From Longimicrobiales bacterium (GTDB lineage Bacteria; Gemmatimonadota; Gemmatimonadetes; Longimicrobiales; Gaopeijiaceae), in assembly GCA_028278645.1 (NCBI GenBank), contig JANQDZ010000002.1, positions 62,001-126,000 of the forward strand: a stretch of DNA of 64,000 nt, written 5' to 3'. How positions within the stretch are numbered: the stretch's first letter is position 1; each line of letters opens with the position of its first letter. Shown piece after piece: positions 17,101 through 25,223 of this stretch. Under the pieces are notes generated by a model. It saw only the letters and a program-made list of their open reading frames with translations. It was not told the origin of the DNA and searched no databases. The position numbers and the translations under genes are program-made.

Positions 17101-17457
17101 TTAAAAGCAGGCGACCTGACCGAGGCCCGTCTCAGGGAGGGAGAACTCCCGCCCCTCGGTGACTATTGGACTTTCGACCCAAGTGTCGTTGTTTCTTTCA
17201 AGGCTGGAATGCTGAGAAGGCGAGGGGACCACAACGAAGCCGACCGTCTCCTTCGCGATGTCAGTCGGGATGTGCGGGGTCGATTGGTCACCGCCTGGAT
17301 AAAGTTATCAACCGACCGCGCGAAGGCTCTGATGAGAACTGACCCAGACGAAGCCCGCAGGATCCTCGACGAGGTCCTCCACCTAACGAAGAGACTCGGT
17401 TTAGAGGAGAGGAGTCGAATTGTTGAGAGGCTGCTCGAAGCCCCGAAGGGCCGTTAA
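14143..17457 (+). CDS. Large SARP-like regulator with AAA/NACHT-type ATPase and TPR region
   Basis: A protein of about 1104 residues. Residues 1-240 resemble the winged-helix plus BTAD arrangement of SARP activators (VQLFGGPRIFSD, RLSQLLYSLKKRVG, then helical repeats). An ATPase module follows with Walker A SGEAGIGKTRLI and Walker B VILVLEDIHWADD, typical of MalT/LuxR-like signal-transduction ATPases. The last 500 residues are helical TPR-like repeats rich in EAAPLLELAAQRF-type patterns. No C-terminal LuxR helix-turn-helix is seen, so DNA binding should come from the N-terminus. Such proteins switch transcription when a ligand is sensed by the repeat domain. The ATG at 14143 has AAAGGA ahead; the upstream TTG lacks support. 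Confidence 0.8.
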   Translation: MTQTTHPAGVFYVQLFGGPRIFSDGEESSISPSHAAILALLFGNDELGMDRGLALSLLWPGIEKETSGPRLSQLLYSLKKRVGSSDLIRSSGGEIRPSPSIVSCDLEEFRKALRSRQFQAVSDLLARGFCPKVDDFHGRTLIDWIESREGEFRREVRKNAEREWQACVQEEDWEGACGPIEALFSLAPENEALLRRLMETKAKAGRRLEAREAFEDFSTNHVGGTWTPQMETEELFAAVSSPPTWARESGVLEVREGPPEPPLLGRNEERTRLRRQMRTPPKEELRGILISGEAGIGKTRLIRESLHGVVVDRQRIFSAEAAELEQLIPLNPLIDAFRSNAVGEVLRELEEPWRTVLFGVMPGHYPGTGPIPEAPHIQPGSVPRRLFEAFYQLLLSIVSDGPVILVLEDIHWADDTTLAVLDFLVRRWDHGDLQLLVSVRTEEMRKNKALGRFLENFRVHKDFQDVPLADLDEEASESLIKHMAQTPMDDVHVSQLRSLSGGNPYFLIELTLEFLADRLGTMATPQDIVPIPVSIRQVLERRLAQLSPAADLVLGSLAVFSRALQVKALARIAQLSSRDCLSGLDQLEDFRLITIGGGEASVSHELVRQTVYQGLKESRKAWLHQRIAEHILRTRKPVPPDDLALHFHRAGVSSEAQRYGKEAADRAEASGAVPEALRFLRITREHSTDPAVVADLIGRMGHLNYKHQKLEEAAPLLELAAQRFRRQGNQARALRAEVERIDCLAQRGVLPEAECLDEIRRLKEEARESEEWGTFTKALDVEVHRWDHKGNHEAVEQVLREAQECANLGGEEARCRARAILALKVYYGFPREGLAAAREAVSIALTTDDTDLQLHALNRLIVVLLYQGMLHTEEGVRAFDLAGGRLARSGDLILKFFIRLNRAVWHLEVGEFDQAKTAFLDVAPVIKGTDAREAHAIFHLNEGELHLALFDLPAAKESFTKALSFLRPSSPQAFRTIIHAGLGLCALKAGDLTEARLREGELPPLGDYWTFDPSVVVSFKAGMLRRRGDHNEADRLLRDVSRDVRGRLVTAWIKLSTDRAKALMRTDPDEARRILDEVLHLTKRLGLEERSRIVERLLEAPKGR

Positions 17458-17464
17458 GGGTTTC

Positions 17465-18853
17465 TCAGTAAGCCTTGGCCCTCGCCTTTTCCTTGGTGGC
17501 GGCGGCGTGTGGGGCAGGCTCGTGCGGGAGGTCGTCACTCTTCTGAAGCATGATCTCGGCTTGGTGGGCCTCGAGAACATCTCCTTCAATCGCTGCTTTC
17601 ACTACTTCCAGATCAAACTGGCGACCTGAGTAGATGATGAGCTGTTCGCGGACCTGCTCAAGAGTGAGAGCCCTTCGATAGGGCCGATCCGAGAGCATGG
17701 CGTCAACAGCATCGCAAACCTTGATGATCCTGGCTGCCAGAGGGATCTCATCCCCCTTGAGTTTGTCCGGATATCCCTTTCCGTCGACCCGCTCGTGGTG
17801 ACCCCTCACTGCAGCTATCACGTCTGGGGAGAACGATGACAGTTGCTCCAGAACCTCGACTCCCTTTAGAACGTGTGATTGAATGACCTCACGCTCTTCA
17901 TCAGTGAGCCCCGAGGGTTTGGCAAGGATCTCGGTATAGGTCGACTCGATCTTTCCAATGTCATGAAGCTTCGCCGCAATCTCGGTTTCCCTTTGTTTCT
18001 TTAAGGAGAAACCCATCGCGTCAGCAATTCGGACAGCGAGTGAAGCAACTCTCAGGGAGTGGCCTGAGGTGTAGGGGTCGCGGGTTTCTATCGCCTTCAC
18101 CAAGGCCGTCAGGAGATCTCGGTTGGCTTGTTGTAGCTCAACGATTGCTGAGTATGCATACCGGATAAACAACAGTGGTAGGACCACCAGGAACAGGCCA
18201 ACAAACTGCAGTTCCTGGTAAAGCAACGCGACTGCGATTGCAATGGGGCTTACAAGGATGTCGTAGAAGAGGTTGGTGCCCGATCTACCTACAATCTTCA
18301 GCCAGACCTTCCGGATCTGGGACCCTTCGCTAAGAGCGACTGCCAAGGCAACAGCCGAGTTGTTGATCACCACGAAGACCAGACCGAACCCGACGAAGGC
18401 GATGGTCTCTGGCAACAACATCTCGCCGAACGGGGGACCGTTCGGAACCAAGGCTTGCCCACCTAGCTGGGTGAACAGCAAGCCCCCGACTGCGGTGGCT
18501 ATTACGTACTGCGATGTGTTGAAAGAAGCCCGAAGAGGCTCCTTCCTTCTGATCAAAAACTCCCCGAAGAACCCCGTCAGGGCCATGAAGAGGACCGTGG
18601 GAACCGGCCCAAAGATCAGGACGGAGGAGAGTAGGGGCAGGAATATGATAGAAGAAGTGCTACCAGCCTGCTTTCCTACGGAAATTGAGAGGGTGGCGGC
18701 CTCTGAAAGGAGGCCAAGTACCAACAAAACAGAGAAGCCGAGCCAATCGTAGGGCCTTAGGTCTGCGAGGGTAGCCCAGTCTTGGATAGAAAAGATCCCT
18801 ATCGCAAGGACCACCGTAAACCCGACGTAGACCCTTATCGCTCGCTGCTTCAT
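17465..18853 (-). CDS. Membrane-bound HD-GYP domain protein (cyclic-di-GMP phosphodiesterase)
   Basis: A 462-residue signalling protein. Residues 1-225 contain about seven or eight hydrophobic segments forming a membrane sensor module. An HD-GYP domain follows: HSLRVASLAVRIADAMG, the metal-binding KLHDIGKIE, HVLKGVEVLEQL, and RGHHERVDGKGYPDKLKG with the GYP signature. HD-GYP enzymes hydrolyse cyclic di-GMP in the cytoplasm and control motility or biofilm. All key His, Asp and GYP residues are present, so it should be active. The sensor ligand is unknown. The neighbouring minus-strand gene upstream is a conserved unknown 261 bases away. Confidence 0.92.
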   Translation of the reverse strand: MKQRAIRVYVGFTVVLAIGIFSIQDWATLADLRPYDWLGFSVLLVLGLLSEAATLSISVGKQAGSTSSIIFLPLLSSVLIFGPVPTVLFMALTGFFGEFLIRRKEPLRASFNTSQYVIATAVGGLLFTQLGGQALVPNGPPFGEMLLPETIAFVGFGLVFVVINNSAVALAVALSEGSQIRKVWLKIVGRSGTNLFYDILVSPIAIAVALLYQELQFVGLFLVVLPLLFIRYAYSAIVELQQANRDLLTALVKAIETRDPYTSGHSLRVASLAVRIADAMGFSLKKQRETEIAAKLHDIGKIESTYTEILAKPSGLTDEEREVIQSHVLKGVEVLEQLSSFSPDVIAAVRGHHERVDGKGYPDKLKGDEIPLAARIIKVCDAVDAMLSDRPYRRALTLEQVREQLIIYSGRQFDLEVVKAAIEGDVLEAHQAEIMLQKSDDLPHEPAPHAAATKEKARAKAY

Positions 18854-19114
18854 CAAAGGATTCCCCCCAACCCACCACCTCAGGTTCTACCAGCCGGTCA
18901 CACCGCGTGTCAAAACGAACAGTGCGCCGAAAAACTCAAACAGATTCGCGAACATGCGCAGTCCCCCTTTCTTGTTCGGAGTCAGCTTCAGGTAACTGCA
19001 GGAAGCTGCTGCGCTCCGCTCATCCGCTTACGCTTCGCTCTGGTGGGCCGAGGGGGTTTCTCCTTGGTAGAAGGTTCTACAGCCTATTTAATGGGGAGGC
19101 TTTCGGGTCCAGGC

Positions 19115-19855
19115 CTAAAGTCGGCCTCGGACCCACCGATCGGTGGCCTGGAGGGTGGCCAGGATTACAGCTCGGTCGGACGTGTCATCTACCGCCGAGG
19201 CTCCGGCCAGGTGTGCGATCTCTCTGTCGCAGATCGCATTCACGCCCACCAGGACGTAACTACGGTCGAAGGCCTCCACCACTCTTACTCCGTCGAGCGT
19301 AAGGGTGACTTCCGGTTTCGAAGTACCCTCTCGCAACATGCTAACGATCTTCATCGTGGCAGAAATCGTAGCTCTCGCTACGGTCTCGAACCGGGAGCGG
19401 GTGAGGTCGGTACCAACAGCGTCACCGACAAACTCGGTCCCTTCCCACTCGAGACTCACTGCCACTCTGACCGTCCGGGCCCTCTCCATCTCGACCTGGT
19501 GCCGTCGGAAGAGGATCCGGGCCCCGAGGCTAGGTGTGATTTTTTCGATCAGCACGGGCTTTCTAGCCTCAGGTTCTGCCTTCGGCGGGGGTGGATCGGA
19601 GGTTTGGGCCACCGAGATCTTCCGGTGATCCACCTCCAGGTGGAACTTGGCCTTCAGAGCCGATTCCACGTTTCGAACCGTTTGCTTCGCAGCCACTTCA
19701 GTGGTCGTGAGGAGGTGAATCTCCTCGATTTCCCCTCCCGGCCGGGCAACGATGCGCACCGATAGGATGCCCGGTAGGGAACTCAACAGGTCCTCGGCTC
19801 GCTGGATTGTCCAGCCACCCTGCTCAGGTTGTAGTCCTTCTGTTTGAAGAGCCAC
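19115..19855 (-). CDS. Conserved two-domain protein of unknown function
   Basis: A 246-residue soluble protein starting with GTG. The N-terminal part (residues 18-85) has an alternating beta-alpha pattern (LPGILSVRIVARPGGEIEEIHLL, AKQTVRNVESALKAKF, VDHRKISVAQ) like an ACT-type small domain. A Pro/Glu-rich linker near residues 85-105 leads to a second domain (VRVAVSLEWEGTEFVGDA, RFETVARATISATMKIV, RSYVLVGVNAI). No catalytic motif stands out. It lies upstream of the HD-GYP gene on the same strand, which may mean a shared pathway, but the 261-base gap weakens an operon claim. Confidence 0.6.
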   Translation of the reverse strand: MALQTEGLQPEQGGWTIQRAEDLLSSLPGILSVRIVARPGGEIEEIHLLTTTEVAAKQTVRNVESALKAKFHLEVDHRKISVAQTSDPPPPKAEPEARKPVLIEKITPSLGARILFRRHQVEMERARTVRVAVSLEWEGTEFVGDAVGTDLTRSRFETVARATISATMKIVSMLREGTSKPEVTLTLDGVRVVEAFDRSYVLVGVNAICDREIAHLAGASAVDDTSDRAVILATLQATDRWVRGRL

Positions 19856-20139
19856 TAGCGAGCCTGCCGCCGCTCGGCGGCGATCAATGGGGACCTGTGG
19901 TCCCGTGAGTGCGAAAGCGAACCCCGCGTTTTTTTCAATTCCCCCTTCGAAGATCCCCTTAAAACAAAGGATCAGGGAAAAGGAATCAAATGTTTACCAC
20001 ACGCCGAATTACTATTGCCACAGAGGGGGTCCGCTGTCAAGAAACAGATTCAGAACGAATTCGGGACTTTCCTCGACCAAACGGAGCGAACGGGCGCTCG
20101 GTCCGGGAAGGGGATCCCGACTGGCTGTACCAGGACCAA

Positions 20140-21741
20140 TTATCTAAGGAGGGGCTGTCCGTCAAGATCGCTCGGCACCGGAATCCCGGCAAGTTCAGCC
20201 AGAGTCGGCGCAACGTCCACGGTTCGAACAGGATCGCCCGAGCGCCCAGCCTCCACCCGGGTCCCGAAAAAGATCAGGGGCACGTGCCTGTCATAGTAGT
20301 ACGGTGTGCCATGCCCGGTCCCGCGGGGAGAGGTATCGGGGTAGTAGCCCTCGACAAATCGGAACACGACTCCGGAGCCTTGGCTGCCATACCCGCTGAT
20401 CCATCGGTCAGGATGGTAGGAATTCTTCATCAGCGTCACAAAAGAGTCCGCGGCCGGTGGGGTCGTGAGTTCCAGAATGCTCAAGGCATCTCCGATAAAA
20501 GGAAGCTCTTCCAGAGCCAGAACCAAAGAATCGGCGATCTCCTGAGGATCACCCTCCAAATCACGGAAGGCCCGGAACGTACTCCGTAGTTGGGTTATAT
20601 CCTCTCGTGTAGCACGGCTCCCTACCTCGCCGGCTTCCACCAAGTGTTCGGGTATGGTGACCGCACCGTGGTCTCCAGCTACGGCCATTACCCACCGACC
20701 CTCGCCAACCTCATCGTCCAGAAAAGCCATCAGATCACCCAACACCCGGTCCAGATGCAGGAGGTTTTGGAGTTGCTCCCTTCCCAGCGGTCCATACTCG
20801 TGGCCGACGGCATCCACCTGGGAAAAGGACAAACCGAGGTAGTCTACCACAGGATCCTGCCCCAACCCGAGGGCCCGCACAGCTTCTTTCGCAAACTCCC
20901 CCAGGGCAGCGTCGGGAGCAGTGAGTCCGTAGGCCCATCGGTTCAGGGCTCCGTGCCGGTCGGTGTTGCGCACCTCATCGTGGAATCGGTGGGGGAAGAA
21001 GGTGTTCTCCCCGTCCCCTTCGTATTCCGAGGTATCCGGGCGACTAGCCTCCCGGGCCGCCACCGGCATCGTCTGTTCCCAGATCGAGTCGCCAAACAAA
21101 TCTGGCATCGTGAGTTGATTGAGCCTCTCAACCCAACCCGGATAGTCTTCGGCATAAAAGTTCGATGTGATCCAACGCCCCTCGGTCTCGGAGATCCAGT
21201 AGGTATGGCCCTGAGTCTTCCCAGCCATCGTGATTGCGGCTCGGTCCTTCCTGGACGCCGAGACAATGATGGCCCCTGTGTCAGCCGCTGCGATCCAGTC
21301 GGCCAGCCCCCCGCGGAGGAGATTCCCCGGGGAGCGGCCTTCCATGGCCGGTAGCCCTAGGATGTGGGTCAGTGTGTCCTCGACAGAGTATACGGACCGC
21401 CATCCGTCGGGCCCTTCTTCCATCCACTCGTTCCCAACGATCCCGCTCTTGGACGGGAACACCCCCGTGGATAGGGTCGCATGCCCCGGCGCCGTAGCGG
21501 TTTTGGCGTGATCGTGGGTGGCGGACAAGAACCGATACCCTCCGTCATGAAGGCGCCGAACGCCGCCGGTGAAGAGAGAGTCATAGCGTTCCAGCATATC
21601 CCCTCGGAGCTGGTCCACAGCCACGTATACCACCAGGGTTGGCCTCTCCTGGAGATCGCTTCCGCATGCCCACATGCTCACGAAGAGGACCGCCGAGAAA
21701 AGGGGAAAAAGGACTCTCTTTATCAATCTCAGGGGACTCAT
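20140..21741 (-). CDS. PafA-like alkaline phosphatase lipoprotein
   Basis: A 533-residue exported phosphomonoesterase of the alkaline phosphatase superfamily. A lipoprotein signal ends in SMWAC. Metal and catalytic motifs are VAVDQLRGDMLERYD, the Thr nucleophile in KTATAPGHATLSTG, SFSQVDAVGHEYGP, AGDHGAV and a C-terminal GTGHGTP. SASRKDRAAI matches the Lys-x-Arg pair that marks PafA-type monoesterases rather than phosphodiesterases of the same fold. It would release phosphate from organic esters in the periplasm. The gene is divergent from thymidine kinase, 223 bases apart. No pho box was identified. Confidence 0.9.
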   Translation of the reverse strand: MSPLRLIKRVLFPLFSAVLFVSMWACGSDLQERPTLVVYVAVDQLRGDMLERYDSLFTGGVRRLHDGGYRFLSATHDHAKTATAPGHATLSTGVFPSKSGIVGNEWMEEGPDGWRSVYSVEDTLTHILGLPAMEGRSPGNLLRGGLADWIAAADTGAIIVSASRKDRAAITMAGKTQGHTYWISETEGRWITSNFYAEDYPGWVERLNQLTMPDLFGDSIWEQTMPVAAREASRPDTSEYEGDGENTFFPHRFHDEVRNTDRHGALNRWAYGLTAPDAALGEFAKEAVRALGLGQDPVVDYLGLSFSQVDAVGHEYGPLGREQLQNLLHLDRVLGDLMAFLDDEVGEGRWVMAVAGDHGAVTIPEHLVEAGEVGSRATREDITQLRSTFRAFRDLEGDPQEIADSLVLALEELPFIGDALSILELTTPPAADSFVTLMKNSYHPDRWISGYGSQGSGVVFRFVEGYYPDTSPRGTGHGTPYYYDRHVPLIFFGTRVEAGRSGDPVRTVDVAPTLAELAGIPVPSDLDGQPLLR

Positions 21742-21964
21742 CGTCGGCTCAATCCGCTAGTGAGGCGTCGGTTCCTTTTTCGGTCAAACTCTCCGAGAAC
21801 ACGAATCCCCAGGGAACCTGAAGGCCCCGGGGACGGGAAGAAGGTAAAGGGGTCAATTCGTGCTGGACACCCCTAATGGGTAAAGGTATGATTGCCTCGA
21901 CGTAACCAAGCTTCAGCTCCTCGCAGATTTCTTCATTCTGGCTCACAGCCGAGTTTGTTGGCCT

Positions 21965-22597
21965 ATGTATCACGGCGCCCAGGACGGTTGGATCGAAGTT
22001 GTGTCGGGGGTGATGTTCAGCGGAAAGTCGGAGGAGCTCCTACGACGAGTCCGCCGGGCTCTCATCGCCAAAAAGAAAGTGCAGGTTTTTAAATCCCACC
22101 TAGATGACCGGTACGGGGGCGTCTACACGGTGAGTTCCCACGACGGCCATGAAGCGGAGGCCATACCCGTCTCGAATTCGGTCCAAATCGCGGGAGCGGT
22201 GGGGCCGACCGTCGAGGTCGTGGCCATCGACGAAGCTCAGTTCCTCGATGGAGGCGTGGTAAGGGTTGCCAACGCACTGGCGAACAACGGTGTCCGGGTG
22301 ATCATCGCAGGCACGGACATGGACTTCAGAGGGGAGCCGTTCGGCCCCATTCCCGATCTCCTCGCCATCGCTGAGAAGATTGACAAGCTCCACGCCATCT
22401 GCGTCCAGTGCGGAGATCTCGCCACTCGGAACCAGAGACTGATCGACGGCGAGCCGGCGCCTGCCGAAGGCCCAACGATCCAGGTAGGTGGGGCCGAAAG
22501 CTACGAAGCCAGATGCCGCCGATGCCATGAGGTCCCGCCGAGGGATCGGGCGCAGGTAGAGATGAAGATGAGAGGGCGGAAATCTGAGGATCAGTAG
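21965..22597 (+). CDS. tdk: Thymidine kinase
   Basis: A 210-residue type II thymidine kinase that phosphorylates thymidine with ATP for nucleotide salvage. The P-loop is [14 protein letters not shown], and the Walker B-like DEAQFLDGG follows. [16 protein letters not shown] is the family signature, and the structural zinc is held by CVQCGD and CRRC. The C-terminal segment between the two Cys pairs is about 40 residues and includes ESYEARCR, where the substrate lasso closes. The start is ATG with a weak ribosome site; homology begins at once after it. Neighbouring genes are unrelated. Confidence 0.95.
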   Translation: MYHGAQDGWIEVVSGVMFSGKSEELLRRVRRALIAKKKVQVFKSHLDDRYGGVYTVSSHDGHEAEAIPVSNSVQIAGAVGPTVEVVAIDEAQFLDGGVVRVANALANNGVRVIIAGTDMDFRGEPFGPIPDLLAIAEKIDKLHAICVQCGDLATRNQRLIDGEPAPAEGPTIQVGGAESYEARCRRCHEVPPRDRAQVEMKMRGRKSEDQ

Positions 22598-22802
22598 CCA
22601 GCGAACGGTCGGTGGCTCCACCGTTCCCCCTTCTTATACTGTAACCCCACTTCCTTCCCCCCACCCATCCGGAACCCCAGCCTCGAGAGATCCGACCCTC
22701 TGGAGATCCCAACGTCTCATTCCAGCGCCCCCGAACCAGGTGATCTTCTCCGGTATGGCCCGGCCGGACTCTCGTCTCCAATCTCCACCCCTCCCGATTC
22801 TC

Positions 22803-23360
22803 ATGGATGAACGGAGCACCCCAAACTTCCGCGGCTTCTTCGGCATGCTCCTTTCCGACAGCTCCGTGGTCGAGGTCGCCATCCTTCGTATCAGACTGGC
22901 TGCCGTGGATTTGACCAGCCGGGAGCTGGGGAGCATCACGCGATTCAGGGTGCTAGTGGCAGAGGCCAACGCCCAGACGGTTGAGGAAGAAGCTTACGCC
23001 CTGATTATGGATCCGGAGAAGCGAGAGAACCTCCGCCGGGTTTTGAACCTTCTACGGGCCGGAATCCTGGAAATTCGATCTGCGCCCCTCGGCGGATGGT
23101 CCCCGGATTTCTCGGTCTTTTCAGACAATGATGGTCCCACGAACCTCCTCATGGGGCTCCACTGGTTCCACCGTCCTTTCCCACATCGGGGACCGGCCTG
23201 GGCAGCCCGGTTTGGACCCGAGGAAGCCAAGCGTGCTCAGAGACGGTTTCGGAGATTGTGGGACGGTGCGCATGAGATTGGGCCGGCGGTTCAGGAACTC
23301 ATGGAACGAACCGCCCTCAGGGGGAGCCACCGGAAAAGGGGGCCGTCATCGCTGGCCTGA
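22803..23360 (+). CDS. Conserved protein of unknown function
   Basis: A protein of about 185 residues with a well-formed core: NFRGFFGMLLSDSSVVEVAI, RIRLAAVDLTSRELG, FRVLVAEANA, then a helical part and IEIRSAPLGGWSPDFSVFSD. The pattern suggests a mixed alpha/beta fold with a conserved Trp-Ser-Pro-Asp segment. It contains no signal peptide or membrane segment, so it should be cytoplasmic. No family name can be given. The start is uncertain: GTG 22740 and ATG 22755 are in frame, none has a clear ribosome site, and recognisable protein begins after the ATG chosen here. Confidence 0.6.
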   Translation: MDERSTPNFRGFFGMLLSDSSVVEVAILRIRLAAVDLTSRELGSITRFRVLVAEANAQTVEEEAYALIMDPEKRENLRRVLNLLRAGILEIRSAPLGGWSPDFSVFSDNDGPTNLLMGLHWFHRPFPHRGPAWAARFGPEEAKRAQRRFRRLWDGAHEIGPAVQELMERTALRGSHRKRGPSSLA

Positions 23361-23583
23361 GTTGGGACAAAAGGAGGGGAAGCCCGCTCCTCTAGTCTGA
23401 ATCCAATGCCTCCCACACCCGCGCCTCGACGGAATAGGGGATGGCCGAATCCCGCTTCCACCTCGGGGCCCCCAGGGGCGCGGCCTCCACCTTGGGCAGC
23501 GGGAAATGGTCCCTCGGAAGAGTGGGACGGTCCCCTGGCAGGGATGACGGATCTAGGGGGACCTGATCCGATCTTCGCGACTC

Positions 23584-23944
23584 CCGAATCACAAGCCAAG
23601 CGCCGAGACGTTTCCGCGGAAACGCGAGTCCCGTCTTCGAGCTCGGATCGTCCGACCTTTCCGTCCTCATTCAGAGTCGCGACGTCTACATGGAGCACCA
23701 CCTGGTATCTTTCGGCTCGGGACCCGCTCACTGTTCCATCGGCATGACCACGCCGGTTGCCGCCGTCTTTGTCTCTCCCGGCAGGGTAATCGGCCGAACC
23801 ATGGCCCACGGAGTCCGACCCACCAAATCCCGCCGCAAGTGCCCGCTCGGCCAGGAGGCCCACCGCGTCGGCCCGGCGTTGTTCCGGGGTGGTTTCATCC
23901 GCGATCTCAACGGAGTCGGCCGCCAGCCAGCCGACACCCACCAA
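23584..23944 (-). pseudogene. Remnant of a DUF222/HNH endonuclease gene
   Basis: The minus-strand translation contains several family signatures of DUF222-type HNH endonucleases in order: ETTPEQRRADAVGLLAERALA, ERYQVVLHVD, then ELEDGTRVSAETSRRLACD. After this last block the expected HNH half, with its Cys and His metal ligands, is absent in every minus-strand frame. The upstream two-thirds of the N-terminal domain is also missing, as the similarity fades before the adjacent tRNA gene. The gene is therefore truncated at both ends and probably non-functional. A tRNA neighbour is a common integration site, which may explain how it arrived and decayed (inference). Confidence 0.65.
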
Positions 23945-24003
23945 AAGCCGTTGACACTCAAAACGGCCCTGGGTAGCTTTTTTTTCGCCCTTCTAAGGGC
24001 CAA

Positions 24004-24077
24004 TCCCGCGTAGCTCAGTTGGTTAGAGCACCTGACTGTTAATCAGGGTGTCGCTGGTTCGAGTCCAGCCGCGGGAG
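24004..24077 (+). tRNA. tRNA-Asn (anticodon GTT)
   Basis: A full cloverleaf is present. The acceptor stem is TCCCGCG paired with CGCGGGA, the D-arm is AGCTCAGTTGGTTAGAGC, and the anticodon arm is CCTGA-CTGTTAA-TCAGG with GTT as anticodon. The T-arm is GCTGG-TTCGAGT-CCAGC, with discriminator G. The 3' CCA is not encoded and must be added after transcription. It is followed 12 bases later by a strong terminator, so it is transcribed alone. Confidence 0.98.
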
Positions 24078-24088
24078 CTCGCACGGAG

Positions 24089-24122
24089 AAGCCCCACAGC
24101 CATCCCCGGCTGTGGGGCTTTT
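24089..24122 (+). terminator. Intrinsic terminator of tRNA-Asn
   Basis: An 11-bp perfect stem, GCCCCACAGCC with GGCTGTGGGGC, has a six-base loop ATCCCC. It is flanked by AA on the left and TTTT on the right. This is a classic Rho-independent terminator 12 bases after the tRNA. Confidence 0.93.
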
Positions 24123-24389
24123 CGCCTCCCTGCCCAACTCTTATCCACAATAATCCCTCATTTGGTGGGTAGGGAGGTCGAAGCGAACAGCATCGAGCTC
24201 CGAACCGAAAAAACCCTCGAGGAATCAGGGGATAGCCTGGCCCCAAGAGGCGCCTTTGTTGGCTGCCGATTGCCTGCCATCGGGAAAAGTTTCCTGGCGA
24301 AAAGGCGTCCGAGCGGTTAAGGAAATCAACCAGGGATGACGAATCGCCCCGGGAGGTGACCCAGTCCACACACTCGGATCATCGGGGTC

Positions 24390-24809
24390 CTATCCTGTCT
24401 TTCCTTTGACCTGGAGATCCTCGTCAAACCAGCTCCCGTTCTCCTCTTCCAACCACCCTTCGGCAGCGTCGAAGTCCCAAAAGCTTCTGAACCGGACCGG
24501 CAATTCCATGGCCTCGGCAATGGCCTCGATCATTCGACCAACACCAAAATCCACCTTTCGGGAAAAGACCATCGCCGTCTTCCCCCCCCGGCGCCGCTCG
24601 GTCATAGGTCCAAGCGTATAGAACAGAGTCCTGATGTCTTGTTCGTACAGCTCTGCGAGGTCGGCCTGGGTAAAATCCCAAAGGGCAAATCTGGTGAGGT
24701 TCCCTCCCCCGATCTCCTTCAAGTAGGCAACAAGGAGGGGCAACGTGACCCTCCCCTTTGCCGTATGGACCGTGTGGTCTCGATCTCGGTGGATAACTGA
24801 AGTGAACAT
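24390..24809 (-). CDS. SpoIIAA/STAS-like protein of unknown function
   Basis: A 139-residue soluble protein with a pattern like the SpoIIAA-like (STAS-related) family found as single-domain proteins. It has GRVTLPLLVAYLKEI near the start, FALWDFTQADLAEL in the middle, a GKTAMVFS strand, GVGRMIEAIAEAMELP, and a C-terminal AEGWLEEE. These proteins are thought to bind lipids or act in regulation, but their role is poorly known. No membrane segment is seen. The gene stands alone between tRNA-Asn and an unassigned stretch. Confidence 0.65.
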   Translation of the reverse strand: MFTSVIHRDRDHTVHTAKGRVTLPLLVAYLKEIGGGNLTRFALWDFTQADLAELYEQDIRTLFYTLGPMTERRRGGKTAMVFSRKVDFGVGRMIEAIAEAMELPVRFRSFWDFDAAEGWLEEENGSWFDEDLQVKGKTG

Positions 24810-25223
24810 GACCCCTGGACTCTCGTTTTTGGCCCTGCTTTTGCAAGTCTCGGCCCCTCGTGACTCGGGCAGTAGTCACCAAGAAACCCGGCCGCTTCCG
24901 GGGAAGCGCCGACGATCAGAGGACCCTCCGCCATAGCGATCCCCAAAACCAGCATTGTTGGGGGGGAGGTTTTGATACTCTAAATATAAACTCCGTTACG
25001 GGAGCGTTCCACCGGACCGGGCAAACTCACGTCTGTCGTATGGACCGGTGACCGACACGGGTTTGTGGAATTTTCCCAGGCAAAGGTGTCATTATTGAAC
25101 GAGAGGACCAAGGCCGGTCCAGGTAGTGTAGGAACTCCGTAACGCGTTCGGTCAGGTAACAGGGCCGCAACTTCGGCCGCCCCTCCAAAAGGGGAATCGG
25201 TAAGGGACACGGGAGCACCCATC
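24810..25223 (+). other. 414-base stretch without a supported gene
   Basis: No reading frame here has both a plausible start and a protein-like translation. A minus-strand frame running 25474-24980 is open, but it shows no recognisable motif, no ribosome site and no consistent codon pattern. A short AT-rich island (TAAATATAAA near 24980) could be part of a promoter for the plus-strand genes that follow. No RNA gene, repeat or hairpin of note was seen. Confidence 0.4.

Noticed and set aside
19067-19080. A perfect short palindrome GTAGAAGGTTCTAC
   Set aside because: It is isolated, lies downstream of a gene rather than in a promoter, and has no U-run, so neither operator nor terminator can be supported.
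23392-23670. A minus-strand frame that could continue the HNH endonuclease after a frameshift
   Set aside because: Its translation lacks any HNH or Cys/His metal signature, so it does not restore the missing half.
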